Source: Candidatus Heimdallarchaeota archaeon (GTDB taxonomy: Archaea; Asgardarchaeota; Heimdallarchaeia; JABLTI01). From it: a stretch of 45,508 nucleotides of DNA. Made by a program: the position numbers and the translations under genes. The DNA lies in assembly GCA_019056785.1 (NCBI GenBank), contig DXJV01000021.1:1-45508 (forward strand), in the 5' to 3' direction. The notes beneath the pieces are model-generated. The model was not told the origin of the DNA, ran no database searches, and saw only the letters and a list, made by a program, of their open reading frames with translations. Position 1 is the stretch's first letter. Every line of letters begins with the position of its first letter. Below are positions 34,256 through 43,479 of this stretch, one piece after another.

Positions 34256-36088
34256 TCAAAGGGGCAGGCCCAATGAACTAATTTTAACTATCGAAAGCAC
34301 GATAATGAAAGCTGCAAAGAAGACACAGCCAATGATCGAGAGTATCAACGCTGCGGTGTTTCGTTTGTTCTTCCCCTCAAGTTTACGAGCATTAAGAGCA
34401 ACAAATAATCCAAAAATACTCGCAATATTGAAAATGATGGATGCCATCCCCACGATTGCAAGTGTAAGTGCCAATTTCGAATCTCTTTGTTCTGCTTGAA
34501 ATGTTTCAGGGTCAGCCTCTTTCTCTGCTTCCGGTTCAACAAGGTCAAGCCATTCTGGCTCATAAAAGGCTCCTGGTACATTTACCATTCCTTTTTGCCA
34601 CCATTTAACAGACGGGTCAAATCTTTCACGCCTTGCTGGGATAACATTGTTTGTAAATGTGCGAATGAACCACTCCAAAGACCCAATGTAGCCAATTCGT
34701 TCCCATCCAAGAAGTAGTAAATGAAAGAGGAGCAGGGTGAGGAAAATTGTTAGAAATGTTCCTGCCCAATAAAGCTTTGCGTAAGGTGTCGCATAGATCA
34801 GAAGTGACATCAAATAAAACATTATATAATAGAGCCATTGATTGTTGTAGTTTGAAAACGCAACTGTGCCAAATCTTCTAATAAATCGTGTTCTGTCAGA
34901 AAAGGCTTTACTCTTTCCGCGGTATTCTACAAGCCTGAAAAGAATCATAATAAGCATAAGAGCAAACCCATTCACACTCAGAAATTGCCATACCCAAGAG
35001 AAGAGTGGGATGTAACTTTTGAAATCCGGTGTCCAATGCCGGTGATAGGGGATAAACTGATAGATCATAATTGCCGTGTCAAAGTCTTCTACAGTGATAA
35101 TATGAATAATGACCGCTACAACACCTATAACCCCAACAATGAACATGGCTAATCCGGCAAGAAACATATTTCTGGGGAATTTCTTGTTGATCTCTTCGCG
35201 GGGTTGGGTAATAGCAATACCAATAATGCTGCCAATAAAAGACACTGCAAGATAGGGGAAGATTGGTTCCATTGGTGCGGCGAGGGGTGTTAAAATAGGT
35301 GCTAAAAGGATTCGCCACCAACTGTCTTGCCCAATAAGCGGTGTGAAAAGAGCATTCCCAGTTTCAGGTATGAGCCCAAATGGATATCCGGGCATAATGA
35401 GTTTAACAAGCTCCCAAACAGGTTGGGTAAGCAACACAACAGCAACAGCTAAAAGAGCATAACTAATTATCATCTGTCGACGATTTTGCCATCGTTTTTT
35501 CAAGGAGAGAAGGCCTTGAGTTACACCATTTAATATTAAACACCAGGCAATAGTATGGATCGTCTCAAAATGGTTCCAACGGTAAAGGAGTACCTGCCAA
35601 TTGTAGTTTAAACTATCCTCCCAATGTTCATAGTTAAAGAGGGGATTATACTCGAAATATTTACTTGGGTCATTCAAGTACTTGAAGAAATTTCCGAAAG
35701 CGCCATGATAGCCGATCAATCCTTCACAAAGCATGGCAAAAACCAATAATAATACACCGCCAACAATTTGCTTTATGACAATACTTTTGATTGAGCGGCC
35801 TTTTTCTAAGTCACGATACATGCTCACCATATTGCTTGCGGCAGATACGAGAAGGAAAAATCCAGCAAGACCCCCATAAAAAGGAAGAATAATCAATGCA
35901 ACGAGATTTATCACAGCAAGATTATCAATAACTGCCAGCAAATCGGGGATATTTAAAACAAGGCTGAGCGTATGAAGGGCAATCATTAAAAAGATTGCAA
36001 TCCCTCGAGCAAAATCAAGGGTAGCAAAACGTTTCACTTTTTTAACCGGTTGAGAAATTAACATCCTTGGTGTGGCGTTTAGATTCAA
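34256..36088 (-). CDS. Multi-helix acyltransferase-like protein with DUF4190-like tail
   Basis: This 610-aa protein starts FATLDFARGIAIFLMIALHTL, the DUF1624/HGSNAT-type opening (D-x-x-RG...H), and has about ten membrane helices to residue ~470. After a charged linker (EAEKEADPETFQAEQRDS), two further helices form a DUF4190-like tail: LALTLAIVGMASIIFNIASI, then LNARKLEGKNKRNTAALILS. It is a probable integral membrane acyl transferase for glycans or amines at the surface. The start is TTG 36088 with AGGAGA eight bases ahead, a strong ribosome-binding site. A dead tandem paralogue lies upstream at 36998-38768, so the pair arose by duplication, and this copy is the one that remains usable. Confidence 0.78.
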   Translation of the reverse strand: MNLNATPRMLISQPVKKVKRFATLDFARGIAIFLMIALHTLSLVLNIPDLLAVIDNLAVINLVALIILPFYGGLAGFFLLVSAASNMVSMYRDLEKGRSIKSIVIKQIVGGVLLLVFAMLCEGLIGYHGAFGNFFKYLNDPSKYFEYNPLFNYEHWEDSLNYNWQVLLYRWNHFETIHTIAWCLILNGVTQGLLSLKKRWQNRRQMIISYALLAVAVVLLTQPVWELVKLIMPGYPFGLIPETGNALFTPLIGQDSWWRILLAPILTPLAAPMEPIFPYLAVSFIGSIIGIAITQPREEINKKFPRNMFLAGLAMFIVGVIGVVAVIIHIITVEDFDTAIMIYQFIPYHRHWTPDFKSYIPLFSWVWQFLSVNGFALMLIMILFRLVEYRGKSKAFSDRTRFIRRFGTVAFSNYNNQWLYYIMFYLMSLLIYATPYAKLYWAGTFLTIFLTLLLFHLLLLGWERIGYIGSLEWFIRTFTNNVIPARRERFDPSVKWWQKGMVNVPGAFYEPEWLDLVEPEAEKEADPETFQAEQRDSKLALTLAIVGMASIIFNIASIFGLFVALNARKLEGKNKRNTAALILSIIGCVFFAAFIIVLSIVKISSLGLPL

Positions 36089-36354
36089 GTTTTATCTCCT
36101 GTTAAATTTGGTAAAACTAAACTTATCAGATAAGCAAATTGCTCTTTAAAAATTTATAGTTCGAGAAAGTTTTAATTCAGATGATAGAAAAATTGATGGT
36201 TTGAACTCTAATCAAATTCGACTTTTTTTAAAAATTGCTTGTTCAATTTTCATTTACATTTTCAAATTTTTCTCCTTATCTCTCTCAAGACTGCGCTATC
36301 AAAAGGTGTTTCTTAGTTTTTCAAAACAAAGTCTTTAGAGCTAATTTCCTTTAA

Positions 36355-36852
36355 TTAAACTAGTTTAGGGCGGATAATAAAATTGCAATACCGATTGCCG
36401 GGCTTTCGTTCGTAGGATCTTTGATGGTAATCTTCTGCTTTAAAAAAAATTAGGGCGTTTTCGTATTTCGGTCACAATAGGGTCTTCCCAAGCTTTTGTG
36501 CTTTTTCAATAGTCGATTTAATAATCCTCTTTTCTTCTTCGTTTTCGTAAAATGCGATCGAGCGACACTATGTTCCAATATCATTTCCTTGTCGGTTTAT
36601 AGTTATTGGATTGTGCATCTGAAAGAAAAGTTCCAGAATTTTTTCAAGAGAAATAACTTTAGTGTCGTAAATAAGTTTCACAACTTCAGTATGTCCTCTT
36701 ACCCCTTTGCAAACTTCTTGATAGGTTGGGTTTTCAGTTTCCCCTCCAGTATATCCTGGAGTCGCTTCGACACCTTTAAGGCTATTAAAAATTGCTTCTA
36801 AACACCAGAAACATCCTCCCCCCAGAATAATTGTTCTTCTTTCTTTTTTCAC
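36355..36852 (-). pseudogene. msrA: Peptide methionine sulfoxide reductase MsrA, broken
   Basis: MsrA repairs oxidised methionine. The first 94 codons are intact and have the catalytic motif [14 protein letters not shown] and [11 protein letters not shown]. At NRQGNDIGT an in-frame TAG (36568-36570) stands where the family has Gln (GTQYRS), and the next Tyr is Cys. Beyond it the frame continues RSIAFYENEEEKR, then a one-base loss gives [16 protein letters not shown] in another frame, and a one-base gain in an eight-base run (36442-36449) restores [13 protein letters not shown]...IIRPKL with a stop at 36355. One nonsense codon, one substitution and two compensating indels mean true decay. The gene lies just downstream of the dead acyltransferase copy. 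Confidence 0.88.
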
Positions 36853-36997
36853 AGATAAGCTTCCATTAAGCTGTTTTCTTTCTTTGTTCTTTTAATTCTT
36901 CCTCCTTAAAATATTAAGGCTCGAAAGAATTTCTAATAGCATTCTGGTTTTTCTAACTCATAGAACAATCAACGCGAAAAAAGAAAAAGTTGGTGTT

Positions 36998-38768
36998 TTA
37001 GAAGATTCCTAGAACGCCAATGGGTAAAATAAAACCTGTGATTGTAAAGGCAATAATTCATGCAATGCTTATCGAAGAAAGGGCGATTGCTGCAGTGTTT
37101 ATTTTGCTTTTTCCCTCGCCTTTTCGTGCTTGTATTGCAATCCCAAAGAGAGAAAGCTAATCACAATGAAAATAATCGAGAATAAAGCGATCAAGACAAT
37201 TGAAAAGCAAACTTGGAATCTTCTCTCTTATTTTGAGGTTTGGCATCATTAGAGTGTTCTTTTCTGAGGTTAATTCAAGAGGCCTTATAAAAGGTGTTTT
37301 CAATATCCACCTGCCCTTTTTACCACCATTTGGTCCCTTCTTTAAACCGATCCTTCCGAGCTGGGATGAGATTGTTTGCAATTGTTCTAATAATCCACTC
37401 GAACGAGCCGGTGTATTTTATCTTCTCCCAACCAATGAGAATTATATGGTAAAGTGCATATGTTAGAATGACGGTTAAAAATACTCCCCCCCAGTATAGC
37501 TTAGCATAGAGTGTAAAATAGATCAATGAAGACGTTAAACAGAAAACAAGGAAGAAAAACCATTGATTATTATAGTTCGTAAAAGCAACAATTCTAAACC
37601 TCCGGACGAATTTGGTTCGATCAGCAAATTGCTTACTTTTATTGCGAAATTCAACCAAGCGGAATAAGAACATACTGGCCATTAGACTGAAACCATTTAC
37701 TGCTAGGAATTGGCCTAACCATGCAAAAGGTGGTATGGATGTTAAAGTAGGGTTATAAAGTACATAATCTGGAGACTACGCGCGGTGATTAATTATGGTC
37801 ATATAGAATGCGGCTGCTGCATCAAAATCTCGAGCACTCATAACAGCTGCAATGGAATAGAATACCCCAACAAGTCCTCCGATAAACATTGCAAGACCAA
37901 CTAGAAACATTGACTTAGGAAATTTTTTCGTTATGTTCTCTCGCGGTTTTGAAAGAACAATGCCAATAATACTACCTAGAAAAGAAACTGCGAGGTAAGG
38001 GAAAATTGGCTCCATGGGGGCAGACAAAGGATTGAGAAAAGGTGCCCTGAAAATCTGCCAAAAGCTTTCGGTGCCTATTTCTGGTAGGAATAAGGTGTTG
38101 CCACTCGGATAGCTCCCAAAGGGATAGCCGGGTACGATTGTTCTCACCAAATCCCACATTGGCTGTGTTAAAGCAACAATAATAACCGCTAAAATGCCAT
38201 AGCTGATGATCATCCGTTTTGTATTTTGCCAACTTCCTTTTAGGGATAACAACCCTTGGACGCAACCGTTTATAATAAGACACCAAGCAATAGTATGGAT
38301 GGTTTCAAAGAAATTCCAGCGCCAAAGCATCACGGTCCAATCTGTTGCTGCAGGATTATTTAAATGTTTGAAGAAATTACCAACAAGCCCTTGATAACCA
38401 ATTAACCCTTCACAAAGCATTGCAAAAATGAGTAATAAAAAGCCCCCAAAAACTTGCTTAAGAACTAATGCCTGTACGCTTTTCCCTCGATGCAAGTCAC
38501 GGTACATACTGACCATATTACTGGCAGCTGAAATGATGAGGAAAAAACCTGCCAAGCCGCCATAAAAAGGAATCAAGGATAATGCTAAGAGATTGATTAT
38601 CGGTTGCTGTTCGATGGTATTAAATAAAGCATCAATATTAAGTGTCCGTTGAACAATATGTAAAAAGAGCATTACAACAATTGCTAAGCCACGTGCAAAA
38701 TCAAGCGTGACAAAGCGTTCAAATTTTCTGCCCGAACATGATGAGACTATATTTGAAGAAACCGCCAC
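36998..38768 (-). pseudogene. Dead tandem copy of the acyltransferase at 34256-36088
   Basis: From a GTG at 38768 the frame reads FVTLDFARGLAIVVMLFLH and follows the intact copy closely for 330 codons to YMTIINHRA, where TAG (37776-37778) replaces the Trp of HRHWTPDF. The same frame goes on through WLGQFLAVNGFSLM and FRLVEFRNKSKQ to KEGTKWW, then TAA replaces Gln, another stop follows, and a frameshift leads to the two tail helices (IALFSIIFIVISFLFGIAIQ, KINTAAIALSS), an extra TGA, and an end at 36998. Damage is spread over the 3' half; the 5' half would still encode six or so helices and might be expressed. The paralogue at 34256-36088 is intact. Confidence 0.88.
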
Positions 38769-38997
38769 AAGTTGTCACTTTCGGGATTCGTAGGTATCAA
38801 ACTTTACTAATGATTGTTAAATCGTTTAATACTTTTTCGCGATAACTTAGCATACTCTCAAGTAAAACTGCTCTAAAAGTTGTTTTTGGGCTGTAATCGA
38901 CAAAAAAAGAACGTTACATGTACAAAAGAAGCCCTTAAAAACTATAGCAGTTAATTTTTATAAGAAGTTGTTTATTAAGAAAACATCAAAATAGCAA

Positions 38998-39492
38998 GTG
39001 GATTTAAGATTGACAAAAGTGGATACATATTTTGCCCCCGCGAAAAAATTGGATCAAGGCGATATTTATTTACAAACAATAAAAGTTCTAGGTAAACGAA
39101 AATTAATCAAGGTCTTAAATCTTTTGCCAAACATTGTTGCCATAATTAATATGGAACGACAAATACTCTTTGCTAATGACTCTTTTATAAAAACAATTAA
39201 CATGGAAAACTTTGAAGATGGACTGGGAATGCGCCTCGGTGATCTCTTTGCTTGCGTAAACTCTCATGATACCGAATTTGGTTGCGGAACGGGAAAAGAT
39301 TGCAAATATTGTAGCCTTATTCTTACCTTTCTGAAAAGTCAAGAGACAGGGGTAAGACAAGAAAATGTTGGAACAATTACAGTAGAAAGAGATGGAAAAA
39401 ATGTCGCATTAACATTTCATGTAATTGCAAGCCCATTAACAATTGACAATGAAATTTTCTACATTATTATTCTAACACCAAAAAATAAGTGA
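38998..39492 (+). CDS. Single PAS-domain protein with cysteine cluster
   Basis: This 164-aa soluble protein is one PAS domain from about residue 38: VLNLLPNIVAIINMERQILF, then FANDSFIKTIN, an FGCGTGKDCKYC insert with several cysteines, then ENVGTITVERDGKNVALTFH and the closing strands. PAS domains sense small ligands, redox state or light; this version has the 'CxxxxxxxxxGCGT..C..C' subtype found in many bacterial and archaeal sensors. It has no kinase or output domain, so it would act by interaction. The start is GTG 38998, ahead of a mostly polar leader. It lies 70 bases ahead of the archaemetzincin gene on the same strand. Confidence 0.8.
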   Translation: MDLRLTKVDTYFAPAKKLDQGDIYLQTIKVLGKRKLIKVLNLLPNIVAIINMERQILFANDSFIKTINMENFEDGLGMRLGDLFACVNSHDTEFGCGTGKDCKYCSLILTFLKSQETGVRQENVGTITVERDGKNVALTFHVIASPLTIDNEIFYIIILTPKNK

Positions 39493-39562
39493 CCTATTAC
39501 AAAGCCAATTGAAAAGCAAGCCACAAACAGTTTTTAAAGCCTAAAAAACAGTAGCTAAATAT

Positions 39563-40083
39563 ATGCCAGAGAATAATGATCTCTTGCTTCTTTTCTTTCA
39601 AGAAGTTCTCCCTTTCGCTTCAAAGTTGAAAAAAGAATTGGCTGAGTATCTAAAGCTAAAAATAAGGATAAAAGTGATGTTAAAACTTCCTCCTGCAAAG
39701 AGACGAGGACAACAAAAACTCGCAAGTGACTTTTTACCAATACTTTTAACTCTAAGTCAGTCGGCGGGCTGTCAGCTCGGCCTTGGCATTATCGCTGATG
39801 ACCTAAATGTGCCGGCATTGAACTTCGTCTTTGGCCTGGCGTCTCCAAGAATAAAAACGGCAATAGTTTCTTATTATCGCTTATTAAGCACAAATGAAGA
39901 GGTAACTTTCAAACGGCTCTTAACAGAATGCGTCCACGAACTGGGCCATCTTTTTAATTTGCCATATTGTCAAAATTCTCATTGCGTGATGTTTTTTCTA
40001 ATACATTAAATGATACTGATCGAAAGGGCTACCTCTTTTGCCAAAACTGTTTCCAAAAATTCACTCGTTATCGATTTTTATAA
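39563..40083 (+). pseudogene. amzA: Archaemetzincin, frameshifted and with altered zinc site
   Basis: Archaemetzincins are small zinc proteases with HExxHxxGxxHC-x4-C-x-M followed by a C-x-x-C. Here the first frame reads HELGHLFNLPYC, then C-V-M-F-F, and stops at 40009. Skipping to the next frame at the six-T run 39992-39997 (one extra T) gives SNTLNDTDRKGYLF, CQNC and an end at 40081-40083, which restores the CxxC sixteen residues after the Met, as in the family, and a total of about 172 aa. Beyond the frameshift, the third zinc ligand His is Tyr135 and the conserved Gly is Asn132, so the enzyme would be weak or inactive even if the reading frame were repaired. Four structural cysteines are kept. 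Start ATG 39563. Confidence 0.85.
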
Positions 40084-40271
40084 TCTTTTTTATAGAATCA
40101 TCCGCCCTTCTTTTCATATTGTCCATTTTTGCTCTTTTTTAAGACAATTTCTTTACTTTAAAAGCAACAAAAGGAATGAAATTATTTTTTATATTGGTTT
40201 TAATCAAAAAATATATAATTATTAATTGCTTATTTTTTACCACCAAATAAAAAAAAGAGTTGAAGGAAAAA

Positions 40272-41321
40272 ATGCAAAAAAAGAAAATACTAATAACGTT
40301 CTTTATCACAGCATTTTTTGCAGTGAACCTTTTTCTGGCTGTAAATAATGCTCTCTCATTTGCCCCGCCAAGTGTTGGTCATAGCTTTACCTGTTATGGC
40401 TATGTTAAAGATGGAAGGGGAGTTGTTCTCTCAGGTGCAACAATAAAAATAATTAGTCCTGATGGGATCGTATATGGAACAACAACAACCGGCAGTAATG
40501 GCTATTACTCGTTAAAAATTTATACAAATGATTATGAAAACTATAAGGTTCAAGCATCAAAAAGTGGCTATTATACAAAAGCAACGTATCTCTACTCAAG
40601 TGGGAGTTATCGTGTCGATTTCACCTTACTTTCAACAACACCACATAATTTCATTGTAGAAGGATATGTTAAAACAAAAGACGGAAAAATAGTAGCAGGA
40701 GCAACAGTCTTAATAGATGACAATTATATCGAAGCTACCACAACAACTAATTTGCAGGGTTATTATCGCTTTGAAATATCAACTATTTATTACTATCATT
40801 GCTCCATAATGGTCTCAAAGAGTGGATATCACAACGAAATAAAAACTGTTTATACTGACGGAATTCATAGACTTGATTTTACAATAAACTATGTCTATTC
40901 GGAAGAAACCATTTCTGAGACAATAACCCTAGGTTCGTATGCTCCCTGGCCATGGGTTTATAGGACTTATTATTTGACCATTACAACAACAGTTTACCGT
41001 GATAATTTTGGTGGGGGATATATCGGAAGTCAAACTATTACGATGACTTATGAAAATTCCTATTTCGCACCAGCCGAAGAAACAATTTTCACAGTGGCCT
41101 ATAACGATGGGGTAGAAAGCTATTGGAAAGCATACTCTCCAGTTGTATATGATAACTCTTACATTCGTTTATCCTCAAAAGATAGTTCGGTTTCAGATTC
41201 TTTCAGTTATTTCGATGGTGAATTTGGTCAGCAGAATACATTACTGAAAATGCATGTTTACTATACAGTTAATGGTAGATACGTCGATCTTGGCTATATA
41301 ACATATGAGTTTCTTTTTTAG
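40272..41321 (+). CDS. Secreted protein with two carboxypeptidase-regulatory-like repeats
   Basis: This 349-aa protein has a signal peptide (MQKKKILITFFITAFFAVNL) followed by two tandem carboxypeptidase-regulatory-like beta domains: TCYGYVKDGRGVVLSGATIK ... GSNGYYSLKI ... ASKSGYYTKAT and VEGYVKTKDGKIVAGATVLI ... NLQGYYRFEI ... VSKSGYHNEIK. Such repeats are adhesive or scaffold modules in surface proteins. The last ~130 residues are Tyr-rich beta strands of unknown kind, with no membrane helix, so the protein may be released or held by another protein. ATG 40272, with AAGGA five bases upstream, is preferred to the TTG at 40260. A T-rich stretch (about 41341-41358) is a likely end of the transcript. 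Confidence 0.8.
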   Translation: MQKKKILITFFITAFFAVNLFLAVNNALSFAPPSVGHSFTCYGYVKDGRGVVLSGATIKIISPDGIVYGTTTTGSNGYYSLKIYTNDYENYKVQASKSGYYTKATYLYSSGSYRVDFTLLSTTPHNFIVEGYVKTKDGKIVAGATVLIDDNYIEATTTTNLQGYYRFEISTIYYYHCSIMVSKSGYHNEIKTVYTDGIHRLDFTINYVYSEETISETITLGSYAPWPWVYRTYYLTITTTVYRDNFGGGYIGSQTITMTYENSYFAPAEETIFTVAYNDGVESYWKAYSPVVYDNSYIRLSSKDSSVSDSFSYFDGEFGQQNTLLKMHVYYTVNGRYVDLGYITYEFLF

Positions 41322-41540
41322 GTTAAATGACTAAAAGCACCTTTTTTCTTTTTTTTTCTATATTTCATTATCCAAGAGCACAGTGGAAGAGCTTACCAAT
41401 ATTTTAATAGTGTTGTTGAAGAACTGTCCGGGTCTACCAACGTAAACGCTCAACACACCAAAAAGAAAACGTTACTGGCGGCTCGGAATCTGTTAAGACA
41501 TTTAAGATAAAGGCTTAAGTTACGAGACGGAAAGAGTATA

Positions 41541-41559
41541 TAGACCGTTCAACGGTCTA
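41541..41559. promoter_or_regulatory. Perfect 19-bp palindrome behind a TATA-like box
   Basis: TAGACCGTT-C-AACGGTCTA has 9-bp arms around one base. It overlaps the end of a TATA-like AGTATATA (41535-41542) and lies 12 bases before the GTG start at 41572, where a repressor would block transcription factor or polymerase binding. Its GC-rich core stands out from the AT-rich surroundings. No regulator gene is adjacent. Confidence 0.6.
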
Positions 41560-41571
41560 ACTAAAAAAAGG

Positions 41572-42018
41572 GTGTATGTGTTGACAGAACAGCTATTTTT
41601 TGATACCATTCCTTGCCTTCTCCCTGGAGCTATTTGTGACCTAACCTACATCATCGAGAAGGCAATGATTGAGGAAAGAAAAGAGCTGGGAACAATTTCA
41701 ATTGATCCTCAAGTCGAAGATTGGGAAAAGAATCAATTCTTTGAGATTACCTTACGAAGATACGGAACAAAGTACGGCAAACTCTTACTAGAAACCGTAT
41801 GGAAAGCCGATGAAAAGGAAACAATTACTCAACTAACTGGCGAGTATTGGGGTTTTGGTTGGGAATATGAACAACGATACAAGGAAGCCGCAAAGGTTAT
41901 GGTTAAGTATCTGGAGCAATTAAAAGCGTTCGCTGAGGGCTATTGTCATGACTATACCATCAAAGTAATTATTGAAAAATTCTCGGTAGAAATTTTGCAT
42001 GTGCAAATAAGATGGTAA
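41572..42018 (+). CDS. Small soluble protein of unknown function behind a palindromic operator
   Basis: This 148-aa protein was not recognised. It has no membrane helix and no metal motif, though four of its residues are Cys/His in scattered positions. The sequence is mixed alpha/beta: FEITLRRYGTKYGKLLLETV, then GEYWGFGWEYEQRYKEAAKV, then YTIKVIIEKFSVEILHVQIR. Aromatic and charged residues dominate. Possible starts are GTG 41572, GTG 41578 and TTG 41581. The 19-bp palindrome and TATA-like box right ahead suggest tight control by a repressor, perhaps by this protein itself, but it shows no DNA-binding motif by eye. An open stretch of about 50 codons ends at 41510 upstream without a good start. 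Confidence 0.55.
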   Translation: MYVLTEQLFFDTIPCLLPGAICDLTYIIEKAMIEERKELGTISIDPQVEDWEKNQFFEITLRRYGTKYGKLLLETVWKADEKETITQLTGEYWGFGWEYEQRYKEAAKVMVKYLEQLKAFAEGYCHDYTIKVIIEKFSVEILHVQIRW

Positions 42019-42227
42019 AAACAGTCTTATTTCTTTGTAGAAGTAGTTTTTTCTTTTTTTGCCGGCAATAATGTTTGCACCTGTAATTTCTACTTCCATC
42101 TTCTACACCAATTCTTTTGTTTAAGAATATCACTGTAAAAAATTTCCATGGTGTAAACAAAACAATTTTCAATTAGTTTCTCACTTTAGGGCTTATTTTG
42201 TCGCTTGGACTTTTAACTCCTAATGTT

Positions 42228-42258
42228 TTTATATTTAAATTCAAAATTACTAATTAGT
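42228..42258 (+). promoter_or_regulatory. Likely promoter of the RING-like gene
   Basis: A TATA-like TTTATATTTAAA (about 42229-42240) is followed by the 10-bp palindrome ACTAATTAGT (42249-42258), some 50 bases before the TTG start at 42306. Confidence 0.35.
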
Positions 42259-42305
42259 CATTATTAGAAGTATGATTAATAATTAACAGGGTGGAGCGGT
42301 AATAG

Positions 42306-43346
42306 TTGCTTGATAAAACAAAAGAGGAAAATTTTCAAGCAGAGAAGAGTGAAAAATTAAAAGAATCCTCTCTATCAGTTGCAGAATTTTCTATCCTGGA
42401 GAATATCCAGCAACTGCAAATCGATGAACATTACGAAGATCCAGCTATCGCAGAAGAGATGCGAAAGATTAAACAGAAACGAAGAAAAATCATTTGGGTT
42501 AGCATCATTGCTGTAGTTGTTGTGGCAGCTATTCTGGCTTTCATACTACTCGTAATTTATCTTTTATTCGGTTCTGAAGCCATTCATGATATTTTTTCTT
42601 TAACAAAATATGCACTTCTTCTCATTGGTTTAGGAATTCCGCTTTTCATCATTCCGATAATTATCCTTCTTTTTTTCACTTTAGCTGCTGAGAGCGGACC
42701 CAAAACTGCCATTAAAAATGAAGTCAAAAAAGGAAATTTTGGGTTACTTCTTCAAAACTGTTCCACGCTTCCGGTTTCAGCACAAGAAGCCATCCGCAAC
42801 CCAAGAAAATATTCCCGAGCTAAATACAGCCTATTAGCCTTAGCAAATTTTACAACTATTAATGCCGGTCGAGTTATTTACAGGCACTTACAAAGGCTGG
42901 CTCCAGAAACAATTTATTATTTTTTTGAAAAGAAACGGTTCAAAAATGCAGGTATTCTTTATGAATGTAATCTTTATGCTCTCCTAGAGATTCTTTTAAA
43001 GCGAATAGCAAAAATAAATGGTTATACTCTTGAGGAATTAATTGAAAGATATAATGCCGAGGTACAACAACTGAAGATATTCAAACCTGCCACACCGGCG
43101 CTAAAGAAAGCACTAAAAATCATTTATCTGAAAAAAGCTCCGCGTGAAAAAAGCATGATTTCAAGTTTGTTGCTCGATTTTGAGCATGACACAATTATTG
43201 CTTGCCCCTTTTGCAGACATATGGCAGAAAGAGAGCTTCTTGAACAGTGGTTGGAAAAAGAAGGGACTTGCCCTGTTTGTTTGCAAGATCTAACAATAGA
43301 AGAATGTTTGGAAGTCCGTTTACAACGAAAAACTAAACAAATATAA
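42306..43346 (+). CDS. Membrane protein with C-terminal RING-like zinc motif
   Basis: This 346-aa protein has a charged leader (1-58), two membrane helices (about 63-88 and 102-127), then a cytoplasmic helical region. The end carries CPFC (Cys300, Cys303), His305, then LLEQWLEKEGTCPVC (Cys322, Cys325). The spacing and the 'L..WL...GTCPVC' half match the core of small RING fingers (C-x2-C ... H ... C-x2-C), but with fewer ligands than a classic eight-ligand RING, so one zinc at most is assured. RING domains bring E2 enzymes to substrates in ubiquitin systems, which Asgard archaea also have. A membrane-bound E3-like role is possible; a simple zinc ribbon-like structural motif is the alternative. 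Start TTG 42306 with a GGTGGAG-like site 10 or so bases upstream. Confidence 0.7.
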   Translation: MLDKTKEENFQAEKSEKLKESSLSVAEFSILENIQQLQIDEHYEDPAIAEEMRKIKQKRRKIIWVSIIAVVVVAAILAFILLVIYLLFGSEAIHDIFSLTKYALLLIGLGIPLFIIPIIILLFFTLAAESGPKTAIKNEVKKGNFGLLLQNCSTLPVSAQEAIRNPRKYSRAKYSLLALANFTTINAGRVIYRHLQRLAPETIYYFFEKKRFKNAGILYECNLYALLEILLKRIAKINGYTLEELIERYNAEVQQLKIFKPATPALKKALKIIYLKKAPREKSMISSLLLDFEHDTIIACPFCRHMAERELLEQWLEKEGTCPVCLQDLTIEECLEVRLQRKTKQI

Positions 43347-43479
43347 AAGTAAAGTTCACTACAAAGCCAAATATTTGTTCATAAACTATATGATAATTAA
43401 TTGGTTCGGTTGCAAAAATTTTCAATTATAACTACATTTTTGAGGAAAATTTTTAGGTTTATTTGCGGTAGCTTTTAAA

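Noticed and set aside
37157..37381. Short minus-strand frame
   Set aside because: It is a displaced frame of the dead acyltransferase copy; the correct frame shows the family sequence.
36568..37778. In-frame TAG codons as a sign of pyrrolysine or stop-codon recoding
   Set aside because: The broken genes carry TAG, TAA and TGA alike at former Gln or Trp positions, together with frameshifts. That is ordinary decay, and no family here is known for recoding.
41350..41510. Open stretch of about 50 codons with helical character before the palindrome
   Set aside because: It needs a frame change in the T run to gain a start and matches nothing I know.
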